In this document: positions 1 to 7,788 of the stretch, in pieces | How the letters are laid out: every line of letters starts with the position of its first letter | Numbering within the stretch: the first letter of the stretch is position 1 | Assembly: GCA_036653535.1 (NCBI GenBank) | Contig: JAVVTR010000019.1 | Location: 1 to 41,016 of the forward strand | DNA length: 41,016 bases | Origin: JAVVTR01 sp036653535 | GTDB lineage: Bacteria; Bacteroidota; Bacteroidia; Bacteroidales; P3 | Direction of reading: 5' to 3' | Notes under the pieces: generated by a model | What the model was told of the DNA's origin: nothing | The model's database searches: none | The model's input: only the letters and a program-made list of their open reading frames with translations | Program-made: the position numbers and the translations under genes

Positions 1-68
1 AGACGATTCCCACTATTAGGGTTCGTTAGGGACTTGCACCCATGAGATTACGTACATGCTGAGCGTAC
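1..68 (-). mobile_element. Putative 5' end of a group II intron (partial, runs off the window)
   Basis: Read on the minus strand from 68 downward, the sequence starts GTACGCTCAGCATG and then contains GGGTGCAAGTCCC (a 3-bp stem closing a 7-nt loop), followed by TAACGAACCC. The GxGCG-like start and the 'GGGTGCAAGTCCC' element resemble the beginning of domain I of bacterial group II introns. It begins exactly where the eight-T tail of the gdhA terminator ends, and class C group II introns are known to insert just after intrinsic terminators. Against it, the third base is A where GUGYG would have G, and no catalytic domains or intron-encoded protein can be seen because the window ends. It could instead be the end of another Bacteroidota repeat. 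Confidence 0.4.
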
Positions 69-103
69 AAAAAAAAGGCCAACTAAAAATAGTTGGCCTT
101 TTT
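69..103 (-). terminator. Intrinsic terminator of gdhA
   Basis: On the minus strand, GGCCAACT and AGTTGGCC form an 8-bp GC-containing stem around the loop ATTTTT. A flanking A-tract (99-103) and T-tract (69-76) lengthen the stem and supply an eight-T tail. It lies 16 bp beyond the gdhA stop. The flanking A and T tracts make it symmetric enough to work in both directions. Confidence 0.9.
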
Positions 104-118
104 CATAATTATTGAAAC

Positions 119-1453
119 TTAGCAAACACCAAGATCAATCATAGAATCGGCTACTTTAATAAAACCGGCAATATTAGCACCCTTTACATAATTGATATAT
201 TTACCTTCTTTACCATATTTAAGGCAATTGGCGTGAATATCATTCATGATACGGTGTAATTTTTGGTCTACTTCTTCTGCAGTCCATCCGTATTTCATAG
301 AGTTTTGGCTCATTTCCAAACCGGAAACAGAAACACCACCGGCATTTACTGCTTTACCAGGAGCAAATATAATTTTAGCTTTTTGTAAAGCATGAATTGC
401 TTCAGGACGGCAACCCATATTGGAAACTTCTGCTACCAAAGTAACTTTGTTGGCAATTAAAAGTTTAGCATCTGCTTCTGCTAATTCATTTTGAATAGCA
501 CAAGGCATAGCAATATCTACTTTTACTTCCCAAGGTTTTTTACCTGCAACAAATTTAGAACCTTTAAATTTCTTAGCATATGGAGCAACTACGTCATTGT
601 TCGACAAACGTAATTCAAGCATATAAGCTATTTTTTCGCTATCCATACCTGCTGGGTCATAGATATATCCGTCAGGACCAGAAATACATACTACTTTACC
701 ACCTAATTCGGTAGCTTTTGTAGCAGCACCCCAAGCTACATTTCCGAAACCAGAAATAGCAACTGTCTTTCCTTTAATATCCATTTTGTGTGCTTTCAAC
801 ATATTTTGTACAAAATATACGGCTCCAAAACCAGTAGCTTCAGGACGTAAGATAGAACCACCCCAGCCTGCACCTTTTCCGGTTAAAACACCTGTGTTTT
901 CGTTACGTAATTTTTTGTACATGCCATACATATAACCAATTTCACGACCACCTACGCCTATATCACCAGCAGGAACGTCAGTTTCTGGTCCTATATATTT
1001 TTGCAATTCCATCATAAAGGCTTGACAAAAACGCATAATTTCATGATCGGAACGACCTTTTGCATTGAAATCAGAACCACCTTTACCGCCTCCCATAGGA
1101 AGAGTAGTAAGACTGTTTTTAAAAGTTTGTTCAAAACCCAAGAACTTCAAAGTATCTAATTTAACGCTTGGATGAAAACGGATACCACCTTTATATGGTC
1201 CAATAGCATTGTTAAATTGAACACGATAGCCCGTGTTTACATGAATTTCACCTTTATCATCTACCCATTCTACTTTGAATGTAAAAATACGATCGGGTTC
1301 AACCATACGTTCTACAATTTTGTGTTGGTCGTATTTAGGATTAGCTTCTACATAATCTTTGATAGAAACTAATACTTCTTCGACCGCTTGGAGGAATAGA
1401 ACTTCACCGGGGTGTTTCTCTTCCAGTTCTTTAAGAGTTTTTTTTACGTCCAT
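119..1453 (-). CDS. gdhA: NADP-type glutamate dehydrogenase
   Basis: Hexameric cytosolic enzyme that interconverts glutamate with 2-oxoglutarate plus ammonia; it links nitrogen assimilation to the TCA cycle. The 444-residue length is standard for the short bacterial hexameric class. Visible motifs are the substrate-binding stretch KGGIRFHPSV (88-97), PMGGGKGGSDF (119-129) with catalytic Lys124, and PAGDIGVGGREIG (161-173) with catalytic Asp164. The nucleotide-binding loop GFGNVAWGA (235-243) starts the Rossmann domain. Cofactor preference is inferred from overall likeness to NADP-dependent enzymes and is not proved by a single residue. The gene is monocistronic: a -7-like box lies about 110 bp upstream and a strong terminator follows. 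Confidence 0.95.
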   Translation of the reverse strand: MDVKKTLKELEEKHPGEVLFLQAVEEVLVSIKDYVEANPKYDQHKIVERMVEPDRIFTFKVEWVDDKGEIHVNTGYRVQFNNAIGPYKGGIRFHPSVKLDTLKFLGFEQTFKNSLTTLPMGGGKGGSDFNAKGRSDHEIMRFCQAFMMELQKYIGPETDVPAGDIGVGGREIGYMYGMYKKLRNENTGVLTGKGAGWGGSILRPEATGFGAVYFVQNMLKAHKMDIKGKTVAISGFGNVAWGAATKATELGGKVVCISGPDGYIYDPAGMDSEKIAYMLELRLSNNDVVAPYAKKFKGSKFVAGKKPWEVKVDIAMPCAIQNELAEADAKLLIANKVTLVAEVSNMGCRPEAIHALQKAKIIFAPGKAVNAGGVSVSGLEMSQNSMKYGWTAEEVDQKLHRIMNDIHANCLKYGKEGKYINYVKGANIAGFIKVADSMIDLGVC

Positions 1454-1565
1454 AACAAAAAGTTTTTTTAATTGTTTTTTATTTTTATCTGTTATTTCCT
1501 ATTTTTTAACGAATTACAAGAATAATTCTGCGATACAACTTAGAAATTGTTTAAATTTGTGGTGG

Positions 1566-1573
1566 CAAAATTA
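1566..1573 (-). promoter_or_regulatory. Bacteroidetes -7 box upstream of gdhA
   Basis: The minus strand reads TAATTTTG, a full match to TAnnTTTG, 112 bp upstream of the gdhA ATG. No TTTG lies at the expected 19-21 bp further upstream, so the -33 half is weak. If it is used, the 5' leader is about 105 nt and A/T-rich. Confidence 0.45.
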
Positions 1574-1651
1574 CAGCCTTTATTTCAACTAAAAAAATTT
1601 TTCAATACTTATTTTCACGCATTTATGTTTTTTTTTATTTAAAACACGCAA

Positions 1652-2443
1652 CTATTTGAGTTCGTTCTGTATAGCTATTTTTCTTTTTATAATAGTAGGT
1701 ATCGGCAAATTGGAAACTATTTTTGGACCACAAAGCTCCCTAATAACGACAGAGGCACACATACATCCCACAATAGCAGGCATATAAGACACTGTACCCA
1801 CCATAGACTTTTTATTTTCTTCCTCCTCTACTAAAAGGACTGAATCTTCTTTTACTTTTTCCGGAGAAAACACAGCCTGTATTCCCGAATAAACGCCCAA
1901 TTTATGAAGACGTTTACGAAGAGCATCTGCCAAAGGACAAGCGTAGGTTTGGGATATGTCTGCAATTTTTAATTGCATAGGATCCAGTTTTCCTCCAGCC
2001 CCCATAGCACTTACCACCGAAAGGTTTAAACCCACAGAATGATAAAGCAAATAAATTTTAGGAGAGAGTGTATCAATAGCATCCACTACATAATCGTAGG
2101 GTTCCGCCTTTAAAATTTCCACCATGCGTTCATCTTTCACATACTCCGAATAAACGTTTAATTTCAGATTGGGATGTATGTCCAAAAAACGTTCCCCTAA
2201 TACTTTTGCTTTTCCTTTTCCGAGAGTAGAAATAAGGGCCGGCAATTGCCTATTCAAATTAGTGCAATGTAATTGATCTCCATCTACAATAGATAAGGCT
2301 CCTATGCCAGAACGACAAAGCTGTTCGGCAGTGTAAGCTCCTACACCACCCAAGCCCACCACCAATACATGGGCCTTAGATAGCTTTTCCATTGCTTCTT
2401 CGCCCAGTAGCAGTCGGGTTCTTTCTTGCCAATCCATTTCCAT
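1652..2443 (-). CDS. tcdA: ThiF/E1-like tRNA threonylcarbamoyladenosine dehydratase (TcdA/CsdL type)
   Basis: ATP-dependent enzyme expected to cyclise tRNA t6A37 to ct6A. The E1-like fold is clear: Gly-rich loop GLGGVG (30-35), DGDQLHCTNLNRQ (54-66) that binds ATP, and Asp121/Asp124 in VVDAIDT. The 263-residue length and the MGAGGKLDP segment (147-155) fit the TcdA branch. MoeB and ThiF relatives would usually carry CxxC zinc pairs or a rhodanese domain, and neither is seen. It lies 10 bp downstream of the S41 protease gene and is probably co-transcribed with it; this pairing says nothing specific about function. A general E1-like HesA/MoeB role is the main alternative. Confidence 0.8.
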   Translation of the reverse strand: MEMDWQERTRLLLGEEAMEKLSKAHVLVVGLGGVGAYTAEQLCRSGIGALSIVDGDQLHCTNLNRQLPALISTLGKGKAKVLGERFLDIHPNLKLNVYSEYVKDERMVEILKAEPYDYVVDAIDTLSPKIYLLYHSVGLNLSVVSAMGAGGKLDPMQLKIADISQTYACPLADALRKRLHKLGVYSGIQAVFSPEKVKEDSVLLVEEEENKKSMVGTVSYMPAIVGCMCASVVIRELCGPKIVSNLPIPTIIKRKIAIQNELK

Positions 2444-2453
2444 AAACTCGCCT

Positions 2454-4274
2454 CTAATATTGAATATTTAACTTGTCAAATAATTTTTTATTTTCCAAAG
2501 CCTCCAAGGCTTGCTTATAGCCTTTATCTATATCTTTAACCACTTGATAATAATAAGGCATGCCATATAAATTTCGAGCAAAGAGTGCCTTTAATTGTAC
2601 TTCAATATATTCGTCCGACTTACGATTAGATTCTATTTGACGTTGATCTTCTTCTATGGCTTTTTTACGAAGAAATTCCCCTATCTTTTCTTCCGACCAC
2701 CATACTTTTTTCATATACTCTTCATAATTTTTAGAAGCCAACAAGGTCGTATCCGCCTCCATCTCTTTAATTAAATCTTTCAAATAAACATCTGCTTTTT
2801 CTACTTTAAAATTGCGATGATTTACACCCTGTGTTCCTGCATACTTATAAAAATCATTCATTACTTTTTCATCGATTTTAAAATTTTCATAAAAAGTTTT
2901 AAAATCAGGATAGTCTTTTTGCAAAGTCGCTCGATTTTTATCTAAGGTTTCCATAACATATTTATTGAGGGTATTATTCCGCAATAAATCGACATAATAA
3001 TCGGAAATCCGTTGGGTATCTATAGCTACAAAAATATCGGGCATGATCCCACCTCCACCATAAACAACCCTTCTTCCTGCCGAAAAATATTTGAGAGAAT
3101 CCGGAAGAGCCACCGAATCTGGGTGCAACATTTCCCCATGAGTATAACGATTCATAATATCCGAATAATACGACTCTAAACCATCATTATACGGTTTTTG
3201 TATGCAACGTCCGGAAGGAGTGTAGTAACGGGCCGTTGTTAAACGAATATTCGATTGATCGGGTAAGTCGAAAGGACGTTGTACCAAGCCTTTTCCAAAC
3301 GAACGACGACCAACCAATATGGCCCTATCCCAATCTTGAACCGCACCACTAACAATCTCACTGGCCGAAGCCGATCCCTCATCTATTAACACCACCAATC
3401 TTCCTTTTTCAAAGTCTCCTTTAGAGGTGGATATAAATTCCTGACGAGGCTGTGCCTTTCCTTTCATGTAAACCACTAATTTTTCTTCCGGCAAAAATTC
3501 ATCCGCCAATTCCACGGCCACATCTAAATATCCTCCCGAATTTCCTCTTAGATCAAAAATCAAATTTTGCATTCCTTGACCTTTCAATTCTGCCAAAGCC
3601 TTACGTATTTCTTCCATAGTAGTTCTCGAAAAACGATCCAAACGAATATATCCGTTTTTCTTATCTATCATAAAATAAGTATCTACGCTTGTAAGGGGTA
3701 TTTTATCTCTAATAATCTTATATACTAAGCCTTTATCCACACCTTTGCGCTTTATTTCCACCTCCACCATACTTCCTTTTTTCCCTCTCAAATGTCGAAA
3801 TACAAAATCAGTAGTTGCACTATCTTTGGTTGCTCCAAGAGTATCTATTCTCACTATTTTATCTCCAGGAAGAATTCCTAATTTTTCAGAAGGACCTCCG
3901 GAAATCACATCTATAATCACAATGGTATCGTTCAAAACTTGAAAAGAAACGCCTATACCATCAAAATTTCCAACCAAAGGTTCGTTCGACCGCTCTACAT
4001 CCTTAGCAGAAATATACACAGAATGAGGGTCTAACTGCTTCAACATTTCTGTCATTCCTTTTTCTATAATAGGCAACATATCCACCTCTTCCACATATAC
4101 ATGGCGTACCAATTGCATCCAAGCACCCATTTTGTGTTCTACTGCTCGTGGGTCGTTTTTTTCTAAGGAAATATTTTGTTTTTGTCCTCCTATAATTCGC
4201 TGTGCATGAACCGACGAAAGTCCTACACTCACATTGAATATTCCAAAAAGAAGGATCCCTATTTTTCTCAACAT
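2454..4274 (-). CDS. S41 C-terminal processing peptidase (Ctp/Prc family), exported
   Basis: Periplasmic serine protease that trims or degrades envelope proteins. Residues 1-24 form a signal peptide ending at VHA-Q. A PDZ domain follows at about 105-190 (FDGIGVSF, GILPGDKI). The S41 core includes LRGNSGG (242-248), EGSASASE (299-306) and RSFGKGLVQ (324-332). From the 25-residue spacing known in CtpB and Prc, the Ser/Lys dyad should be Ser303 and Lys328, with Gln332 as the supporting residue. The 606-residue length includes a ~200-residue C-terminal extension rich in Lys and Glu, as in the larger Bacteroidota Ctp proteins. It is the first gene of a pair with the tcdA-like gene, behind its own -7 box. 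Confidence 0.92.
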   Translation of the reverse strand: MLRKIGILLFGIFNVSVGLSSVHAQRIIGGQKQNISLEKNDPRAVEHKMGAWMQLVRHVYVEEVDMLPIIEKGMTEMLKQLDPHSVYISAKDVERSNEPLVGNFDGIGVSFQVLNDTIVIIDVISGGPSEKLGILPGDKIVRIDTLGATKDSATTDFVFRHLRGKKGSMVEVEIKRKGVDKGLVYKIIRDKIPLTSVDTYFMIDKKNGYIRLDRFSRTTMEEIRKALAELKGQGMQNLIFDLRGNSGGYLDVAVELADEFLPEEKLVVYMKGKAQPRQEFISTSKGDFEKGRLVVLIDEGSASASEIVSGAVQDWDRAILVGRRSFGKGLVQRPFDLPDQSNIRLTTARYYTPSGRCIQKPYNDGLESYYSDIMNRYTHGEMLHPDSVALPDSLKYFSAGRRVVYGGGGIMPDIFVAIDTQRISDYYVDLLRNNTLNKYVMETLDKNRATLQKDYPDFKTFYENFKIDEKVMNDFYKYAGTQGVNHRNFKVEKADVYLKDLIKEMEADTTLLASKNYEEYMKKVWWSEEKIGEFLRKKAIEEDQRQIESNRKSDEYIEVQLKALFARNLYGMPYYYQVVKDIDKGYKQALEALENKKLFDKLNIQY

Positions 4275-4294
4275 AGCGTCTTAATTTTAACCTA

Positions 4295-4302
4295 CAAAAG
4301 TA
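4295..4302 (-). promoter_or_regulatory. Bacteroidetes -7 box for the S41 protease-tcdA pair
   Basis: The minus strand reads TACTTTTG, matching TAnnTTTG, 20 bp upstream of the protease ATG. There is no clean TTTG at -33. The short spacing would give a leader of only about 13-15 nt. Confidence 0.55.
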
Positions 4303-4367
4303 GTATTTATTTGGAAACTGTTTTGCTTCTATTTTATAAAGAAGCGCTCCCTTGTAAAATCATTCCT

Positions 4368-5882
4368 TTATACTCCAAACCGAGAAAATACATCCGGCAA
4401 AAAATCTATTAAATCGCCGGCAATAAGAGAAGTTTGAGAAAGATTCTCTACTGCTAAATCACCACAAAGTCCATGTAAATAAACCCCTATGTAAGCAGAT
4501 TCCAAAGAAGAATAACCTTGGGCTAACAAACCTAAAATAATTCCAGTAAGCACATCTCCACTTCCAGCAGTAGCCATCCCCGGATTCCCTGTAGAATTAA
4601 AAAGTGTGGGATTAAAACTATGTGCCGAAACTTTGGGTGAGGTAATACAACTATGAGCACCTTTAAAAACTACTATGGCTCGATATTTATCCGAAAACTC
4701 CTGTTGTAGCAATAACCTCTCCCCACTATTGCTCCATTTTCCAAGCAATCGTTCTAATTCTTTATAATGTGGTGTAAATATACAATAAGGAGGTAAAAAA
4801 GAAAGATAAGTTTTGTTTTCCGATAATATGGTAATGGCATCTGCATCCAAGATCAAAGGATGAGGAGTATTCTGAATTAAAGTTTTCAGAAAAAGTTTTG
4901 CCTCCTCATCCAAACCTAAACCAGGCCCAATAGCTATAGCGGCATACTTATTCAAATCTAAAATTTTAGAAGGATCTCGCCTTTCTACCATTGCTTCTGG
5001 AACGCTTATTTGTAAGATTGGTATGTTGCATTCCGGACAGGATACCGTAAGTAAACCAGCCCCACTTCTTAGCGTTGCTTTAGCCGCAAGAATAGAAGCC
5101 CCCGCCTTAGTATAAGAACCTGCAACTAATAGAGCATGCCCAAAATTTCCCTTATGCATAAATTTAGAACGAAGTTTTAATGCGTGAACCAAATCTTGCT
5201 CTTGTAGAAAATAAGCAGACGCTTTAGTTTCTGATATATAGGTCTCGTCTATACCTATGTCTAATATTTTAAAATCCATGGGACATCCCGCATTTTCAGG
5301 CCAAAAGAAAGCAAGCTTAGGGAATTGGAAAGTAAGACACAAACTGTTTCTCACCACGGCTTCTTCTAAAGTGGGTTCCTCTGCACGCAAACCGGAAGGA
5401 ATATCTATAGAAATTTTCAATATCTTTTGCGCATTAATAAAATTTATCAATTCCAAAAGCGAAGGGTCTAAGGTTCCTTTCATACCTGTTCCTATCAAAG
5501 CATCCAAAAACACATCCCCTACATTTATCAATGGGAAAGTTTCTTTTCCAAAAACATGGATTTTTACTCCCATCCTCTCCAATTTCTGCAAATTAATAGC
5601 TGCATCCATACTAAAAGAAGAAGCATTATTGGGTACCCAAACACTTACCTTATAGTGCTTTTCTTTCATTAACCGAGCAATAGCTAAACCATCTCCCCCA
5701 TTATTTCCTTTACCACAAAAACAATAAAGACTATTATTTTCTTTATCGGATAAATAATATTCCAAATCGGGCAAAGTGGCTTTAGAAGCCCTTTCCATTA
5801 AATCTTCAAAGGAGATTGCTTGCCTATTTACCGTGGTAGCATCCGCAGTTTTAATCTGCTTTACCGTATATATGGGTATCAT
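4368..5882 (-). CDS. nnr: Bifunctional NAD(P)H-hydrate epimerase / ADP-dependent dehydratase
   Basis: Repairs damaged NADHX/NADPHX. The N-terminal half (1-210) is the epimerase (YjeF_N fold), with FCGKGNNGGDGLAIAR (55-70) and DALIGTGMKG (127-136). The C-terminal half (about 225-504) is the ribokinase-like ADP-dependent dehydratase, with GPGLG (319-323), LDADAIT (345-351), FKGAH (406-410) and TAGSGDVLTGI (438-448). The fused order is the usual bacterial one and 504 residues is normal. The start is set at the ATG at 5882: the upstream in-frame ATG (5933) falls inside a perfect -7 box, so it would not be transcribed, and MIPIYTVKQIK is the expected family N-terminus. Divergent from the transglycosylase gene. 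Confidence 0.92.
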   Translation of the reverse strand: MIPIYTVKQIKTADATTVNRQAISFEDLMERASKATLPDLEYYLSDKENNSLYCFCGKGNNGGDGLAIARLMKEKHYKVSVWVPNNASSFSMDAAINLQKLERMGVKIHVFGKETFPLINVGDVFLDALIGTGMKGTLDPSLLELINFINAQKILKISIDIPSGLRAEEPTLEEAVVRNSLCLTFQFPKLAFFWPENAGCPMDFKILDIGIDETYISETKASAYFLQEQDLVHALKLRSKFMHKGNFGHALLVAGSYTKAGASILAAKATLRSGAGLLTVSCPECNIPILQISVPEAMVERRDPSKILDLNKYAAIAIGPGLGLDEEAKLFLKTLIQNTPHPLILDADAITILSENKTYLSFLPPYCIFTPHYKELERLLGKWSNSGERLLLQQEFSDKYRAIVVFKGAHSCITSPKVSAHSFNPTLFNSTGNPGMATAGSGDVLTGIILGLLAQGYSSLESAYIGVYLHGLCGDLAVENLSQTSLIAGDLIDFLPDVFSRFGV

Positions 5883-5932
5883 ATTGGTTTGTTTTATAAT
5901 TTGTTTCCTATCTTTAGAAAGCAGAATTTGCA

Positions 5933-5940
5933 CAAAGTTA
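5933..5940 (-). promoter_or_regulatory. Bacteroidetes -7 box for the NAD(P)HX repair gene
   Basis: The minus strand reads TAACTTTG, matching TAnnTTTG, 50 bp upstream of the ATG at 5882. An A-rich tract lies upstream in place of a clear -33 TTTG. It faces away from the box at 5962-5969. Confidence 0.55.
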
Positions 5941-5961
5941 ATGTTTTTTTATTTTTTTTAT

Positions 5962-5969
5962 TACCTTTG
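5962..5969 (+). promoter_or_regulatory. Bacteroidetes -7 box for the transglycosylase/SGNH/MBOAT cluster
   Basis: TACCTTTG on the plus strand matches TAnnTTTG. It lies 74 bp upstream of the ATG at 6044. The region where a -33 TTTG should sit is T-rich without an exact match. It probably drives the plus-strand run that starts at 6044. Confidence 0.55.
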
Positions 5970-6043
5970 TAGGTTTGCATTTTGTTTGCATCTTCCTTTT
6001 ATTTATATTTTTTTAGCAAACCACCCTGTAAAATTAAGTTTTA

Positions 6044-7744
6044 ATGCGTTTATTCACACACCTACATATTACCGGCCTTTTATCCTTTTGCATTTGCATG
6101 TTTATATCTTTAAATGCTAACGTTTCTGCCAATAATTTCACCAAAGAATCTTTTAATTTATTTGAACTTACACAAATAAATGTGCAAAACGACAGCACAG
6201 AAGAGGATCTCCTAAACGATTTTTTCTTATCGAAATACCTTCGTTTTTTTGACAGAGAATACAGAGAATCGCCTGCTGGCAGTATGTATTTTCAAGAAAG
6301 AGGCGGCTTGCAAGGAGAAATTCCGTTTTACTCTAATCCAGATTCTGTATATAAGGCCCGTTTGGGAGGTTTAAGCAAAAATTGTGTAGTAAAACTTCCT
6401 TTTAACGATAAAGTTAGAAACTACATAGATGTTTATGTGAATAAAAGGCGTAAGCAAGTAAATGTCATGCTGGCTTTATCCCAATATTACTTCCCCATAT
6501 TTGAAGATGCCCTGTTAACGAATGGGGTTCCAACCGAATTAAAATATTTGGCCATTATTGAATCTGCCTTAAATCCTAAAGCCATGTCGAGAATGGGAGC
6601 CTCTGGCCTTTGGCAATTCATGTATCAAACTGGCCGTATGTACGATCTTAAAATCACTACAAAAGTAGATGAACGCTACGATCCAGTAAAGGCCAGTAAT
6701 GCAGCCGCCCGGTATTTAAAAGATTTATACAATAGTTTTGGAGATTGGACCTTAGCCATAGCCGCTTATAACTGTGGTCCCGGTAATGTAAATAAAGCCA
6801 TTCGGAAAGCAAAAGGCAAAACCGATTTTTGGGAAATTTATCCATTTTTACCCAAAGAAACACGAGGATATGTTCCTGCCTTTATTGGCGCTACTTACGT
6901 AATGAATTATTACAAAGAACATGGTTTTTATCCTCCTCAAAACAGCATGCCCATTCTAACCGATACCCTAATGGTGGAGCAAGATTTGGATATGAAAATT
7001 GTAGCAGAAAACCTTAATATTCCCATACAAGTTTTGCGAGACCTCAACCCCCAATACAAACAAGATATAATTCCCGGAAAGCCCGATTATTTTAGCCTTA
7101 GATTACCTGTAAATTTTGTAATCAGTTTCTTGGAAAATAAAGATTCCATATATGCCGACAGCAATGGGGTTAGTCCTATAGTTCGCTCCGACAATGTAAG
7201 TATATCTTATCGCATAAAATCACGAGAAACTCTCTCCGGTATAGCTCAACGTTTTGGCGTTAGTGTCGCCAATTTAATGAAATGGAATGAACTTCGATCT
7301 ACTACCATTTATCCTAACCAAATTTTACATATTTACACCTCTCAAAATGCGGTTAATTCCATGACCAATAAACCGACCCCGTCTAAGCCTGCCACTGCCA
7401 CTACCACTACCCCTGCTAACGAAAACCATGTAAGTATCACCACCACTAAGCCCAAAGCGCCCAAGCCAGCACCAATAGTCGCTTCCAGCAACAGCAACAG
7501 CAACAGCAACAATACCAATACCAATACCAATACCAATACCAATACGACTCAAACCAAACAAGTACCCGAAGAAACTAAAGCGGAAAAAGACCTTACCCAT
7601 ATCGTAAAAAAAGGAGAAACATTATATTCTATATCTCGTAAATATCCAGGCTCTGACATAGAAGAAATTATTAAAACCAATAATTTACCCCGAAAAGGAA
7701 GTTTGATTTATCCTAAGCAAGTTTTAAAAATCAATGTCCATTAA
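6044..7744 (+). CDS. mltD: MltD-like membrane-bound lytic transglycosylase with LysM repeats
   Basis: Cleaves the MurNAc-GlcNAc bond of peptidoglycan in the periplasm. A signal sequence covers residues 1-29. The SLT domain (about 163-255) carries the catalytic Glu173 in AIIESALNPKA, GASGLWQFM (185-193) and AYNCGPGNV (241-249). Two LysM peptidoglycan-binding domains follow at 388-431 and 518-564. Between them lies a ~85-residue low-complexity linker rich in Thr, Pro, Ser and Asn, with Ser-Asn and Thr-Asn dipeptide runs encoded by exact hexamer repeats (7487-7510 and 7514-7543). No lipobox Cys is apparent, unlike E. coli MltD. The next gene starts 44 bp downstream, so a joint transcript with the acetylation genes is likely. 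Confidence 0.9.
   Translation: MRLFTHLHITGLLSFCICMFISLNANVSANNFTKESFNLFELTQINVQNDSTEEDLLNDFFLSKYLRFFDREYRESPAGSMYFQERGGLQGEIPFYSNPDSVYKARLGGLSKNCVVKLPFNDKVRNYIDVYVNKRRKQVNVMLALSQYYFPIFEDALLTNGVPTELKYLAIIESALNPKAMSRMGASGLWQFMYQTGRMYDLKITTKVDERYDPVKASNAAARYLKDLYNSFGDWTLAIAAYNCGPGNVNKAIRKAKGKTDFWEIYPFLPKETRGYVPAFIGATYVMNYYKEHGFYPPQNSMPILTDTLMVEQDLDMKIVAENLNIPIQVLRDLNPQYKQDIIPGKPDYFSLRLPVNFVISFLENKDSIYADSNGVSPIVRSDNVSISYRIKSRETLSGIAQRFGVSVANLMKWNELRSTTIYPNQILHIYTSQNAVNSMTNKPTPSKPATATTTTPANENHVSITTTKPKAPKPAPIVASSNSNSNSNNTNTNTNTNTNTTQTKQVPEETKAEKDLTHIVKKGETLYSISRKYPGSDIEEIIKTNNLPRKGSLIYPKQVLKINVH
7487..7543 (+). repeat. In-frame hexanucleotide repeats in the transglycosylase linker
   Basis: Four exact copies of AGCAAC (7487-7510, Ser-Asn) are followed, after one AAT codon, by five exact copies of ACCAAT (7514-7543, Thr-Asn). 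The unit is a multiple of three, so copy-number change would alter linker length and not the reading frame. Related ACCAAC repeats occur in the SGNH gene at 9389. Confidence 0.9.
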
Positions 7745-7788
7745 ATTCGAACACGACTTGGTTCACCCTCTTATTATAATGCTTGTAT

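Noticed and set aside
1..68. The GGG-TGCAAGT-CCC arm could be a tRNA T-arm.
   Set aside because: The loop is not TTCRANT, and no acceptor or anticodon stem lies in the right place.
1652..2443. MoeB or ThiF in place of TcdA.
   Set aside because: There is no zinc CxxC pair or rhodanese domain, and no molybdopterin or thiamine genes nearby; some doubt remains.
5257..5655. Open reading frame of 132 codons on the plus strand.
   Set aside because: It is the antisense shadow of the NAD(P)HX repair gene, with no motif of its own.
7325..7600. Minus-strand ORF with a Gly-Ile/Val-Ala repeat.
   Set aside because: It is the antisense of the hexamer repeats in the transglycosylase gene.
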